Below the pieces are notes generated by a model. It saw nothing but the letters and a program-made list of their open reading frames with translations, ran no database searches and was not told where the DNA came from. Source: Micavibrio_C sp965231165 (GTDB lineage: Bacteria; Pseudomonadota; Alphaproteobacteria; Micavibrionales; Micavibrionaceae). Taken from it: 64,000 nt of DNA. Position numbers and translations under genes: made by a program. How positions within the stretch are numbered: the stretch's first letter is position 1; each line of letters starts with the position of its first letter. The stretch is from assembly GCA_965231165.1 (NCBI GenBank), contig OZ246421.1:744001-808000 (forward strand). The letters are read 5' to 3'. Shown piece by piece: positions 34,274-42,964 of this stretch.

Positions 34274-36901
34274 ATGATAGTGCGCATGATGCGCACAGAC
34301 ACCCCCATAGCTCCGAAAACGGTATATCTGAAAGATTACCAAGCTCCCCGTTACCTGATTGAGGACGTTCACCTGACGTTCAAAATCTTCGAGGAGAAGA
34401 CTATCGTTCTCTCGAAAATCAGGTTCAAGAAAAACCATGTGGGCAGCGAACCGCTGGTGCTGAATGGCGAGCGCCTGTTCCTGAAATCCGTTGCGATAGA
34501 TGGCAAGACCGTCAGCGATTATCTGGCGGATGATAAATTCCTCACCCTCCCTGCCCCCAGCGATAAATTCATGCTGGAAACGGAAGTTGAAATTGATCCG
34601 GCGTCCAATACGGCACTGGAGGGTCTTTATAAATCCGGCGGTAACTGGTGCACTCAGTGTGAGGCCGAAGGCTTCCGCAAAATAACCTATTTCCCCGACC
34701 GCCCCGATGTGATGACGATCTTCACGACACGGATCGAGGCTGACAGGAAGTCCTGCCCGGTTTTGCTGTCTAACGGCAACCTGACGGAGGAAGGCTCATT
34801 GCCTGATGACCGTCATTATACGGTATGGCATGACCCATTCGCCAAGCCGTGTTACCTGTTTGCGCTGGTAGCAGGTGATCTGGTTTATATTCAGGATCAT
34901 TTCAAAACCATGACAGGCCGCAATGTCGATTTGCGTATTTATGTGCGCAGCGGCGATGAAGGCCAGTGCCATTACGCCATGGAATCCCTGATCAAATCGA
35001 TGAAATGGGATGAAGAGGTTTATGGCCGTGAATACCAGCTTGACCGCTTTAATATTGTGGCGGTCAGCGATTTCAATATGGGGGCGATGGAGAACACGTC
35101 GCTGAATATCTTCAATACGGCTTTGGTGCTGGCGCAGCCGGAAACCGCGACCGACGGCGATTTCGAGCGTGTTGAGGGCGTGATCGCTCACGAATATTTC
35201 CACAACTGGACGGGTAACCGCGTTACTTGCCGCGACTGGTTCCAGCTTTCCTTGAAGGAAGGTTTGACCGTATTCCGCGACCAGGAATTTTCATCCGATA
35301 TGAATTCGCGTGGCGTTAAACGCATTGATGATGTCGTGCTGCTGCGCCGCTCGCAATTCGCCGAAGATGGCGGCCCGATGGCGCACCCGATCCGCCCGGA
35401 CAACTATATCGAGATCAGCAATTTCTACACAGTGACTGTGTATGAAAAAGGCGCGGAAGTGATCCGCATGCAGCATACTTTGCTGTCACCTGCGGTTTAC
35501 CGCAAAGCCACCGATCTTTATTTTGACCGTTATGACGGCATGGCCGTGACCTGCGATGATTTTCTCCAGTGCATGATGGATGCTTCGGGGCAGGATCTGT
35601 CCCAGTTCAAGTTATGGTACAGCCAGGCCGGAACGCCGGAAGTGTCCGCCACAGGGCATTATGATGAAACCCAGCGTAAATATACGCTGACGCTGTCACA
35701 AACCGTGCCGCCGACACCCGGCCAGCCGGACAAGAAACCTATGCATATCCCCGTCAAAGTCGGCCTTGTCGGCCCCAACGGCGCCGATATGGCGGAAGAT
35801 CTGCTGCACTTGAAGGAAGGCCAGCAGACATTTACGTTTGAGAACATCCCTTCCCGCCCTGTACCGTCGATCCTGCGGGGGCTCTCTGCGCCGGTAAAGC
35901 TGAAAACTGACCTGTCAGATGACGATCTGCGGTTCCTGATGGTGCATGATAGTGATGGATTCAATCGCTGGGAATCCGGACATACGTTGTCACTGCGTTT
36001 GCTGAACGGCATTATCGACAAAATCGAGGGCGGCGAAGGCGGCATGGTTGACCCCGCCTATGTTAGCAGCTTTGGCGATATGCTTGATCAGGCATTCAGG
36101 CCGGAAACGGACAAAGCTCTGTTGGCACGTTCTCTGGCGCTGCCGGACATGGCAATCATAGGGCAGCACCGCAAAGTCGTGAATACGGATGCTATTCATC
36201 AGGCCCGCGAGATTGTTACGATGATATTGGCAGACCAGTTCAAGGATGTTCTGGAGAAAATTTATAGCGAGAACCATGACAGGGGTGCTTTCGAGGGTGA
36301 TTTTGCGGCACGTTCACGCCGTGCCCTCAAGAATACGGCGCTACGTTTCCTGTCACGTGCTGATGGCAACCCGGCCATTGTCATTGCCAAGAAGCAATAT
36401 GATAACGCCACTAATATGACAGACCGCGTGGCGGCGCTTGGCATTCTCGCAGATACCACCAGCAAAGAACGGGATGCGGCGTTTGCCGATTTCCTGAACC
36501 GGTTCCATGATTACATGTTGGTGGTTGATAAATGGTTCTCGATTCAGGCGGCATCCATTCGCCAGTCAATCCATGACGATGTGCGCGCCCTGCGCGGGCA
36601 TAAGGATTTCATCCTGACCAACCCGAACCGGGTGCGTTCGCTTTATGGCGCATTTGCGATGAATAACCCCTACAGCTTCCATGACAAGAGCGGCAAGGGT
36701 TATGAATTTCTCGGCGAGGCCATCATGCAGCTGAACACGGTCAACCCGCAGATTGCGGCGCGCCTGTTGACACCGCTGAAGGAATGGAAACGCTACACAC
36801 CAGATCGTCAGGAAATGATGAAAACCCTGCTGGAGAACATTGCCGCCCAGCCGGAATTGTCACCGGATGTGTTTGAAATTGTCACGAAGACGCTGAAGTA
36901 A
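34274..36901 (+). CDS. pepN: Aminopeptidase N
   Basis: An 875-aa M1 metallopeptidase: GAMEN exopeptidase motif in MGAMENTSLNIFN, zinc site HEYFHNWTGNRV with the downstream glutamate in KEGLTVFRDQEF, and the four-domain layout of bacterial PepN with its long helical C-terminal domain. It removes N-terminal residues from peptides in the cytoplasm. The start is uncertain: 34274, 34286 and 34289 are in frame. It lies three bases after obgE. Confidence 0.95.
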   Translation: MIVRMMRTDTPIAPKTVYLKDYQAPRYLIEDVHLTFKIFEEKTIVLSKIRFKKNHVGSEPLVLNGERLFLKSVAIDGKTVSDYLADDKFLTLPAPSDKFMLETEVEIDPASNTALEGLYKSGGNWCTQCEAEGFRKITYFPDRPDVMTIFTTRIEADRKSCPVLLSNGNLTEEGSLPDDRHYTVWHDPFAKPCYLFALVAGDLVYIQDHFKTMTGRNVDLRIYVRSGDEGQCHYAMESLIKSMKWDEEVYGREYQLDRFNIVAVSDFNMGAMENTSLNIFNTALVLAQPETATDGDFERVEGVIAHEYFHNWTGNRVTCRDWFQLSLKEGLTVFRDQEFSSDMNSRGVKRIDDVVLLRRSQFAEDGGPMAHPIRPDNYIEISNFYTVTVYEKGAEVIRMQHTLLSPAVYRKATDLYFDRYDGMAVTCDDFLQCMMDASGQDLSQFKLWYSQAGTPEVSATGHYDETQRKYTLTLSQTVPPTPGQPDKKPMHIPVKVGLVGPNGADMAEDLLHLKEGQQTFTFENIPSRPVPSILRGLSAPVKLKTDLSDDDLRFLMVHDSDGFNRWESGHTLSLRLLNGIIDKIEGGEGGMVDPAYVSSFGDMLDQAFRPETDKALLARSLALPDMAIIGQHRKVVNTDAIHQAREIVTMILADQFKDVLEKIYSENHDRGAFEGDFAARSRRALKNTALRFLSRADGNPAIVIAKKQYDNATNMTDRVAALGILADTTSKERDAAFADFLNRFHDYMLVVDKWFSIQAASIRQSIHDDVRALRGHKDFILTNPNRVRSLYGAFAMNNPYSFHDKSGKGYEFLGEAIMQLNTVNPQIAARLLTPLKEWKRYTPDRQEMMKTLLENIAAQPELSPDVFEIVTKTLK

Positions 36902-36907
36902 AAGTCT

Positions 36908-37582
36908 ATGACCTGCAGTTTTGACCTCGAAAACCAGTTTTCCGGCCCCGTTTGCGGGCTGGATGAGGCCGGGCGCGGGCCTTTAGCCGGGCCTGTGGTG
37001 GCGGCCTGCGTTTATATTCCCGAAGATGCCCGTAAGGAACAATTCTGGAGCAGCGTGAATGACAGCAAGAAGCTTTCCGAGAAAAAACGTGAAGCGTTAT
37101 ATGAGTTGATCATTGCCCATACGTCTTATGGCATTGCTGAATCCACGGTTGAGGAGATTGACCAGATCAATATCCTGCAAGCCAGCCTTCAGGCGATGAG
37201 CCGGGCGTTTAAAATCATGTGTCATCCCGGCGAAAGCCGGGATCTGGTAGGTATCAGGCACAAGATCCCGGCTTTCGCCGGGATGACAGAGGAAGGGTGG
37301 ATAGCCCTCGTCGATGGCAACCAGAAACCCAAGCTGCCCTGCCGCATTCAAACCGTGGTGAAGGGTGACAGCATCAGCCTGTCGATTGCGGCAGCCTCCA
37401 TTCTGGCAAAAGTCACCCGTGACCGTGTCATGAACGATTTATGCCATAAATTCCCGATGTATGGCTGGAGCCGCAACTCCGGATACGGCACAGCGGAGCA
37501 TTTGCGTGCAATTAACGACCATGGCGTAACAGATCATCATCGCCAAAGTTTTGCGCCGGTTAAAAGCTCTAATCAAGCTTGA
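36908..37582 (+). CDS. rnhB: Ribonuclease HII carrying an in-frame palindromic insertion
   Basis: A 224-aa RNase HII that removes ribonucleotides from DNA. Active-site pieces are intact: GLDEAGRGPLAGP, DSKKLSEKK, ALVDGN and AAASILAKVTRD. Between the helix ending in SRAFKI and the strand with ALVDGN sits a 23-residue block (CHPGESRDLVG...PAFAGMT) encoded by a 69-bp palindromic repeat at 37220-37288. Removing it leaves 201 residues, the usual size. The insertion lies in a surface loop region. It precedes ccrM as in relatives, with one minus-strand gene between. Confidence 0.95.
   Translation: MTCSFDLENQFSGPVCGLDEAGRGPLAGPVVAACVYIPEDARKEQFWSSVNDSKKLSEKKREALYELIIAHTSYGIAESTVEEIDQINILQASLQAMSRAFKIMCHPGESRDLVGIRHKIPAFAGMTEEGWIALVDGNQKPKLPCRIQTVVKGDSISLSIAAASILAKVTRDRVMNDLCHKFPMYGWSRNSGYGTAEHLRAINDHGVTDHHRQSFAPVKSSNQA
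37220..37288. repeat. Palindromic repeat, family B, inside rnhB
   Basis: A 69-bp element made of two hairpins (ATCCCGGCGAAAGCCGGGAT and ATCCCGGCTTTCGCCGGGAT) flanking a short spacer, bounded by TGTCAT and ATGACA like family A. Its length is a multiple of three and it has no stop in the rnhB frame, so the gene stays open. A related element lies at 55719. Confidence 0.93.
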
Positions 37583-38048
37583 ATTTCCGCCCATCCGCCC
37601 GAACCGCTGCCCCTTTCTCTCCACATGAGTAAAGCGGCACCGCATCAGAAAGATTATTCTGCACTGCCTGCCAAGCCACCATCGGTGAATGATAATTCGT
37701 AGAGCAAGCCACCTTAGAGTTATAGCTAGCTAAAAAACTACTGTTTGCAATATCAAGGGCCGCTGCTTGCGATTGCTCACATTCCTGCTGGCCGTAACCT
37801 TGCTCTGTACACTGCAATACCGAATTCAAAACTGTTGTCGCCTTCACATCGAGACGGTCAAATTTTTCCCTTAGCTGACCCTCATTTTTATTGGCGATAT
37901 AGATAAAGGGCACTTTAATAGTTGGCACAAGCACAGCGGTCGCCGCTGCGGATACCGCTATCACTTTTAAAAATTCGACCAAAGGATGATCCTTCCCATT
38001 GAACATCCAAGCGTATAATTTTTCAGAAATACTACGGCTGATACCCAT
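37569..38048 (-). CDS. Hypothetical membrane-anchored protein
   Basis: A 159-aa protein with one membrane segment (about residues 30-55, FLKVIAVSAAATAVLVPTIK) and a C-terminal part with six or so cysteines (CTEQGYGQQECEQ, ACSTNY, YSCGEKG) that could form disulfides outside the membrane. The start is set by AAAGGAGA before ATG 38048; the open frame to 38213 is not coding. It overlaps the end of rnhB by 14 bases, convergent. No family recognised. Confidence 0.75.
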   Translation of the reverse strand: MGISRSISEKLYAWMFNGKDHPLVEFLKVIAVSAAATAVLVPTIKVPFIYIANKNEGQLREKFDRLDVKATTVLNSVLQCTEQGYGQQECEQSQAAALDIANSSFLASYNSKVACSTNYHSPMVAWQAVQNNLSDAVPLYSCGEKGAAVRADGRKFKLD

Positions 38049-38130
38049 TTGATGTCTCCTTTCAAAGGAAATACACTTAACATAACTATTTTCTTCCTTG
38101 CAATAAAAAATCCTCACTAGGTTGCTAAGA

Positions 38131-38296
38131 GACTCAAAAACCACAGAAATCCGAGTCCGTTCCTCTTTTGTTTTTACTTCAATAGTCACCACTAACTTAC
38201 TGACTCTACACAATGAATCGTATTTTTATGTTGACGGCGAATCGGTCTTGAATCATAGTGAATCCTGAGATCAATCAGGAGAGATCATGTCGAGTC
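38131..38296. promoter_or_regulatory. Cluster of eight GANTC sites before and over the start of ccrM
   Basis: GANTC occurs at 38131, 38153, 38203, 38216, 38240, 38251, 38261 and 38292: eight in 166 bp, against less than one expected. The gene they precede makes the enzyme that methylates this sequence. Three sites are 10-11 bases apart, on one face of the helix, and lie over the likely promoter. Confidence 0.85.
38232..38260 (+). promoter_or_regulatory. Predicted ccrM promoter
   Basis: TTGACG at 38232-38237 and CATAGT at 38255-38260 are separated by 17 bases. GANTC sites fall in the spacer (38240), on the edge of the -10 (38251) and just past it (38261), so methylation could change promoter strength. 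In Caulobacter two GANTC sites in the ccrM leader play such a part. Confidence 0.5.
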
Positions 38297-39414
38297 CAAA
38301 AGCACCCAAGGCACCAGTTAGAAACAAGATTCTTGCGGGCGACTGCGTCAAGAATATGAAATCCCTGCCCAAAGAATCGGTCGATATGATCTTTGCCGAC
38401 CCCCCTTACAACCTGCAGCTTGGCGGCGATTTGCACCGCCCCAACCATACGCTGGTCGATGCCTGTGATGATCACTGGGACCAGTTTGATAATTTAAAGG
38501 CCTATGACGATTTCACCCGTGAATGGATGTCGGCGGCACGTGATTTACTGAAACCGGATGGCACCATGTGGGTCATCGGCAGCTATCACAATATTTTCCG
38601 TGTGGGCGCTATTCTGCAGGACCTGGGATTCTGGGTGCTGAACGATATCATCTGGCGCAAGACCAATCCGATGCCTAATTTCCGTGGCCGCCGCTTTACC
38701 AATGCACATGAGACCATGATCTGGGCTTCGAAGTCCGAAAAATCAAAATACCGCTTTAACTATGACGGTCTGAAAGCGATGAACGAAGACCTGCAAGTGC
38801 GCAGCGACTGGTTTATTCCGCTCTGCACTGGTGGCGAACGTCTGAAAGACGACGAAGGCCAGAAAGCGCACCCGACACAAAAGCCGGAAGCCCTGCTCCA
38901 CCGCGTCATCATGTCATGTACGCAACCGGGCGATCTTGTTCTCGATCCTTTCTTTGGCACGGGTACTACGGGTGCCGTTGCGAAAAAACTGGGCCGCGAT
39001 TATATCGGTCTTGAGCGTGAAGAAAGTTACATTAAAGTTGCGGAACAACGTCTGAGATCAATAACAAGGCTTGGCGACGACGAAATTCTGCACGCGGTCT
39101 CTTCCAAGCGTGAAGAACCTCGTATTCCTTTTGGTTCCCTGATTGAAAGCGGCTTGTTGAAGCCGGGGACCATCCTGACGGACTCTAAGGGCAAGAATGA
39201 AGCCAAGGTCGGTGCGGATGGGACAATCATGTCCAATAAGGTACGGGGGTCGATCCATAAGGTTGGCGCCACGCTTCAGAACGCGCCCTCGTGCAATGGC
39301 TGGACATACTGGCACGTGCGCCAAGGGCGTCAATATGTGCCTATTGATACGCTGCGTCAAAAGCTCCGCGATGTCACAGCGTCTGCAAGTGGCAACATTG
39401 GGACGTTGCAATAG
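38287..39414 (+). CDS. ccrM: CcrM-type adenine DNA methyltransferase (GANTC)
   Basis: A 375-aa beta-class N6-adenine methyltransferase. Motif IV is DPPYNLQL, motif I is DPFFGTGTTG, and AHPTQKPEALL fits the family. The C-terminal 100 residues (from about 270) form the extra domain found in CcrM, ending in a RAMA-like region. CcrM methylates GANTC once per cell cycle and controls cell-cycle genes in alphaproteobacteria. Specificity is inferred from the protein and from the GANTC cluster at its own promoter. Confidence 0.95.
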   Translation: MSSPKAPKAPVRNKILAGDCVKNMKSLPKESVDMIFADPPYNLQLGGDLHRPNHTLVDACDDHWDQFDNLKAYDDFTREWMSAARDLLKPDGTMWVIGSYHNIFRVGAILQDLGFWVLNDIIWRKTNPMPNFRGRRFTNAHETMIWASKSEKSKYRFNYDGLKAMNEDLQVRSDWFIPLCTGGERLKDDEGQKAHPTQKPEALLHRVIMSCTQPGDLVLDPFFGTGTTGAVAKKLGRDYIGLEREESYIKVAEQRLRSITRLGDDEILHAVSSKREEPRIPFGSLIESGLLKPGTILTDSKGKNEAKVGADGTIMSNKVRGSIHKVGATLQNAPSCNGWTYWHVRQGRQYVPIDTLRQKLRDVTASASGNIGTLQ

Positions 39415-39421
39415 ACCAGCT

Positions 39422-40435
39422 TTATTTTTTCTTCTTCTCGGCGGGTTCACCAAAAACAGGGCCATCCGGCAAGCTGACATCTTCACCCGTAAGCTCACCT
39501 GTACGCTTCTTACGTTTTCGGCGCTCTTCCTCGTACATATCCTTTTTGAAGAGAAGCTTTTCTTTCTCGAAGTCTGCATAGACCTTGATGTAATCGATCT
39601 GCGCAAAAACCACGGCCTTCAACATACCGGATGAGGTGTTGGACGACTCTTTGTATGAATGCACACGGAACATCAATTCCAGATAACCCATACGATTTGT
39701 GCTGTCCCCCGTTGTGTTTGGATTGAGCAGCTTATTAATGCGCTGTGTTTCCTCGCTATTGATGTCGTCCAGAAACAGGCGTGCCAGTTCCTTCTCAATG
39801 GGAAGGCGAGGTAGTGAAAACGGCCTATTTAGATAAAGGATTAAATTTCTTGGATAGCCCTCAATTTCACCAGACAATCCGCACGTCGCAAGTTTGGTAT
39901 AATAAACTGTTTCAATTTTTCTTGCAGAATCAATAGATGATGCCTTTTGATCAACATCGAAATACTCTTCTTCAAAATTATAGCTACCTAAAAAAAGCGG
40001 GATTGTAATTTTAAAATTGGTTGGAAAAGTCTTGTAATTATTTCGCAAATGATCGCGCGTAGCTTGACGAATCTCATTCCATTCCAGATCGTTATTAACG
40101 TAAGTTTTGTACATCTCGCATTCTGTGATAGCGATAAAATTATCAATGAGCTTGGCGTTGTTTACGTCGAGAATTCCCAAAGCCCAGTACAATTTCGCCA
40201 GATTTTGATAAGTGGGATCCACATATTTTGACTCGTTAAAGGATAAAAGGTCATTCTGCTGATTATTATTCATTTCATCTGTGGTGTTAATTTCAGGTGC
40301 CGCTTCTTCAGCCGGTTGTGCCTGCGGCGGCTGTTCAGCAGCGGTCTGTGAGAGTCCTGTCTGACTATAAGATGGAACGGAAACAAACCCTGACAAAGTC
40401 AGAAGAATGGTAGAAAAGACCCAAAACTGCCGCAT
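39422..40435 (-). CDS. Secreted hypothetical protein with YWA-GI motif
   Basis: A 337-aa protein with a signal peptide (cleavage near SYSQ), a Q/P/E-rich linker (about 25-60), and a folded domain starting NLAKLYWALGILDVNNAK, with few cysteines. A very basic stretch (EEERRKRKKR) lies near the C-terminus. The YWA-GI block also occurs in the secreted 148-aa protein at 49596. It may belong to a domain of unknown function; I cannot name it. It lies between ccrM and mutY, antiparallel to ccrM. Confidence 0.8.
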   Translation of the reverse strand: MRQFWVFSTILLTLSGFVSVPSYSQTGLSQTAAEQPPQAQPAEEAAPEINTTDEMNNNQQNDLLSFNESKYVDPTYQNLAKLYWALGILDVNNAKLIDNFIAITECEMYKTYVNNDLEWNEIRQATRDHLRNNYKTFPTNFKITIPLFLGSYNFEEEYFDVDQKASSIDSARKIETVYYTKLATCGLSGEIEGYPRNLILYLNRPFSLPRLPIEKELARLFLDDINSEETQRINKLLNPNTTGDSTNRMGYLELMFRVHSYKESSNTSSGMLKAVVFAQIDYIKVYADFEKEKLLFKKDMYEEERRKRKKRTGELTGEDVSLPDGPVFGEPAEKKKK

Positions 40436-40506
40436 GTATTATTTCCCCCTAATTACACACATCACCGTAGCAAATAATGAAGCATCACGCGGGCGACATC
40501 AATCAC

Positions 40507-41607
40507 CTAATCGTATTCATTCTCAGCTAAAAAATGGGCGAATTTTTGGAAAAGTGACGGCAGCCCTGTTTTTAGAATATCGCCGCTATTCACCCACAAC
40601 CTCCCCCTGCCCGAACTGGCGATTGTTATCGCATAGCCCTGAAGTTCAAGATCAAAGTGGGTAAAACTATGCCGTATGATGTGTTTTTTTAGCAAAACAG
40701 GGTTCCCGAGCTTCAAAATATGCTCTGGATGTATTATTTCCCCTTTTTCCAGCCATTCTGAGGTTGGAAACCCCACCATCCCACCAAAAAGACCTTTCTC
40801 AGGGCGCTTTTCCAGCAATATCCGCCCTGATTTACCGTGTCTGATCCAATATATATTTCCCTTCTTGAAGGGTTTTTTCTTTTTCCTGCCACGCGCGGGG
40901 AGTTCTGCAGCAATATTTTGCTGCCGTGCCTGACAATTCTTATGCAAAGGGCAGGCGCCGCAGCGCGGTGCTTTGGGAATACAAACGGTTGCTCCGATAT
41001 CCATCAAGGCCTGTGCGTAGTCTGATGGGTGGTCAGCGCGCCCTGTGGATAAAAGTGCAGCCGCTTTACGGATCGCAGGTTTGCTGTCTGGCAAGGGTTG
41101 GGTGATGGCAAAAAATCTACTCATCACTCTTTCCACATTTCCATCCACAACGACGGATGGTTTATCGAAGGCGATGGAAAGGATGGCGGCGGCCGTATAA
41201 TCACCGATACCGGGAAGAGATTTCAGTTCTTCATAAGTCTGTGGAAAAACACCTGCAAACTCTGTGGAAACTATCTGCGCGCATTTATGCAAATTGCGGG
41301 CGCGCGCGTAATAACCTAACCCCGCCCATTCTTTCAAGACCTCATCCAGAGGAGCTACGGCCAGATCATCTACGCTGGGCCATAAACGAATGAATTTCTG
41401 GAAATAAGGCATAACCGCGGCCACAACCGTCTGCTGCAGCATAATTTCTGAAAGCCAGACATGGTATGGGTCAGGCACGACGCCGGACAGCGCCCGCCAC
41501 GGCAAAACGCGCCTATGCTGGTCGTACCAGTTTAAAACGGACTTACGAAAACTGTTAATGGTGGCAACAGGAAGCTTGTCGGGTATAATAGACCCTGACA
41601 TATTCAT
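40507..41607 (-). CDS. mutY: A/G-specific adenine glycosylase
   Basis: A 366-aa MutY that removes adenine paired with 8-oxoguanine. It has LPWRAL, the EIMLQQT helix, the helix-hairpin-helix LPGIGDYTAAAI with the catalytic aspartate downstream (VDGNVERV), the 4Fe-4S cysteines (C-x6-C-x2-C-x5-C in CIPKAPRCGACPLHKNC) and a C-terminal NUDIX-like domain. I chose ATG 41607; the frame is open to 41646, which would overlap the divergent gene. Confidence 0.95.
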   Translation of the reverse strand: MNMSGSIIPDKLPVATINSFRKSVLNWYDQHRRVLPWRALSGVVPDPYHVWLSEIMLQQTVVAAVMPYFQKFIRLWPSVDDLAVAPLDEVLKEWAGLGYYARARNLHKCAQIVSTEFAGVFPQTYEELKSLPGIGDYTAAAILSIAFDKPSVVVDGNVERVMSRFFAITQPLPDSKPAIRKAAALLSTGRADHPSDYAQALMDIGATVCIPKAPRCGACPLHKNCQARQQNIAAELPARGRKKKKPFKKGNIYWIRHGKSGRILLEKRPEKGLFGGMVGFPTSEWLEKGEIIHPEHILKLGNPVLLKKHIIRHSFTHFDLELQGYAITIASSGRGRLWVNSGDILKTGLPSLFQKFAHFLAENEYD

Positions 41608-41644
41608 GCCGTTCTTTTTATTCTGTTTTTGAATGCGAGCAGCC

Positions 41645-42133
41645 ATGTACGGCTTAAAACCCCTGTCAGAGAAAATCCCTGCAATTGCAGGTCAGGTCTT
41701 CAGCCGCAAATTTGTGATGCTGGGCCGTATCCTGACCTATTGGGAAGATATAGTCGGTAACGATCTCGCGAACAAGACGCAGCCTGTGAAACTGCAATAT
41801 CGTAAACCGAAGGATGGAGGAAAAGCGACAGCGACCCTAAGCATCTCCACATCCAGCGCCACTGCGACCATGCTTCACTACCGTAAAGACCTGATCCTTG
41901 AGCGTATAAACCAGATTTTTGGCGAACGCTTTGTCACGGCGGTACGCTTCGTGCCCAATGAAACCGCTGAACAAGACTTCAAAAAGCCCGGAAAACCCAG
42001 AAAAATCTTGACTGAAAACGATAAAACCTATTTATCAGGGGTACTTGAAACCATAGAAGACCCGGAACTGAAGGCGCAGCTGGAAAGTCTCGGGAAAGCC
42101 ATGCTTCAAGATCGTTCTCGCAACAGTACATAG
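41645..42133 (+). CDS. DUF721 (DciA-like) protein
   Basis: A 162-aa protein with the DUF721 fold: KIPAIAGQVFSRKF, WEDIVGNDLANKTQPVKL and ILERINQIFGERFV. DUF721 includes DciA, the bacterial helicase-loading factor, so a role in loading DnaB is possible. In alphaproteobacteria it stands between mutY and dsbA-smc, as here apart from three inserted genes. Only 37 bases separate its start from mutY. Confidence 0.88.
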   Translation: MYGLKPLSEKIPAIAGQVFSRKFVMLGRILTYWEDIVGNDLANKTQPVKLQYRKPKDGGKATATLSISTSSATATMLHYRKDLILERINQIFGERFVTAVRFVPNETAEQDFKKPGKPRKILTENDKTYLSGVLETIEDPELKAQLESLGKAMLQDRSRNST

Positions 42134-42143
42134 GTGATTTAAG

Positions 42144-42950
42144 ATGGCCCTGTCGCCCAACATGAATGTCATGCTGCGCGCCGCCGAAAAGGCAGCACGT
42201 TCCCTTATCCGCGATTTTGGCGAGGTCGAGCAGCTGCAGGTTTCGCAAAAAGGCCCGGCTGATTTTGTATCTGCCGCCGATCACCGTTCCGAAGAAATCC
42301 TTTATGAAGAACTTTCCCATGCCCGCAAGGACTGGGGTTTCCTGATGGAAGAGCGCGGTGAGATTAAAGGTTCTGCCCCTTACCGCTTCATCATTGATCC
42401 GCTGGACGGCACCACCAATTTCCTGCACGGCATTCCGCACTGGAACATCACCATCGCGATCGAAGAGAACGGCGAGATTGTCGCCGGTATCGTCTATGAC
42501 CCGATCCGTGATGAAATGTTCCGCGCCGAAAAAGCGGGCGGCGCGTTCCTGCGCAACAAGCGCCTGCGCATTTCCGGCCGCCGTGATTTCTCGCAGTCAT
42601 TGATTGCCACGGGCATGATCGCGCCGCAAAAACCCACGCACAAACACATCATGAACCAGATGCAGGCTGTCGCCAGCAAGGCGGGAGATCTGCGCCGCAT
42701 GGGCTCTGCCGCGCTTGATTTGTCCTATGTGGCAGCGGGGCGTCTCGAAGGATACTGGGAATATAACCTAAAGCCGTGGGACCTGGCTGCGGGCAGTCTT
42801 ATTGTCAAAGAGGCCGGCGGGTTTATATCATCCATACATGCCAACGATAATCCGGTTTATAACGGCAGCATCGTGGCTGGTAACGGCAAAATTTTTGATG
42901 AATTGAAAAGAACCCTCATAACGGCGGCGGCAGAAAAAGACGCCGCCTGA
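42144..42950 (+). CDS. suhB: Inositol-1-monophosphatase family protein (SuhB-like)
   Basis: A 268-aa phosphatase with the three metal motifs: MEERGEI, DPLDGTTNFLHGIPHW and WDLAAGSLIVKEAGG. It probably hydrolyses inositol phosphate; SuhB also binds ribosomal antitermination complexes. It starts 10 bases after DUF721 and is followed closely by an OmpA-like gene. Confidence 0.93.
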   Translation: MALSPNMNVMLRAAEKAARSLIRDFGEVEQLQVSQKGPADFVSAADHRSEEILYEELSHARKDWGFLMEERGEIKGSAPYRFIIDPLDGTTNFLHGIPHWNITIAIEENGEIVAGIVYDPIRDEMFRAEKAGGAFLRNKRLRISGRRDFSQSLIATGMIAPQKPTHKHIMNQMQAVASKAGDLRRMGSAALDLSYVAAGRLEGYWEYNLKPWDLAAGSLIVKEAGGFISSIHANDNPVYNGSIVAGNGKIFDELKRTLITAAAEKDAA

Positions 42951-42964
42951 GACGGGAAATATTG

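Noticed and set aside
37219..37290. Frameshift or pseudogene in rnhB
   Set aside because: The extra sequence is a multiple of three, has no stop, and conserved blocks continue in the same frame on both sides.
37569..38213. Longer form of the hypothetical protein starting at 38213
   Set aside because: A strong ribosome site marks 38048 as the start, and the upstream part lies in the ccrM control region with several GANTC sites.
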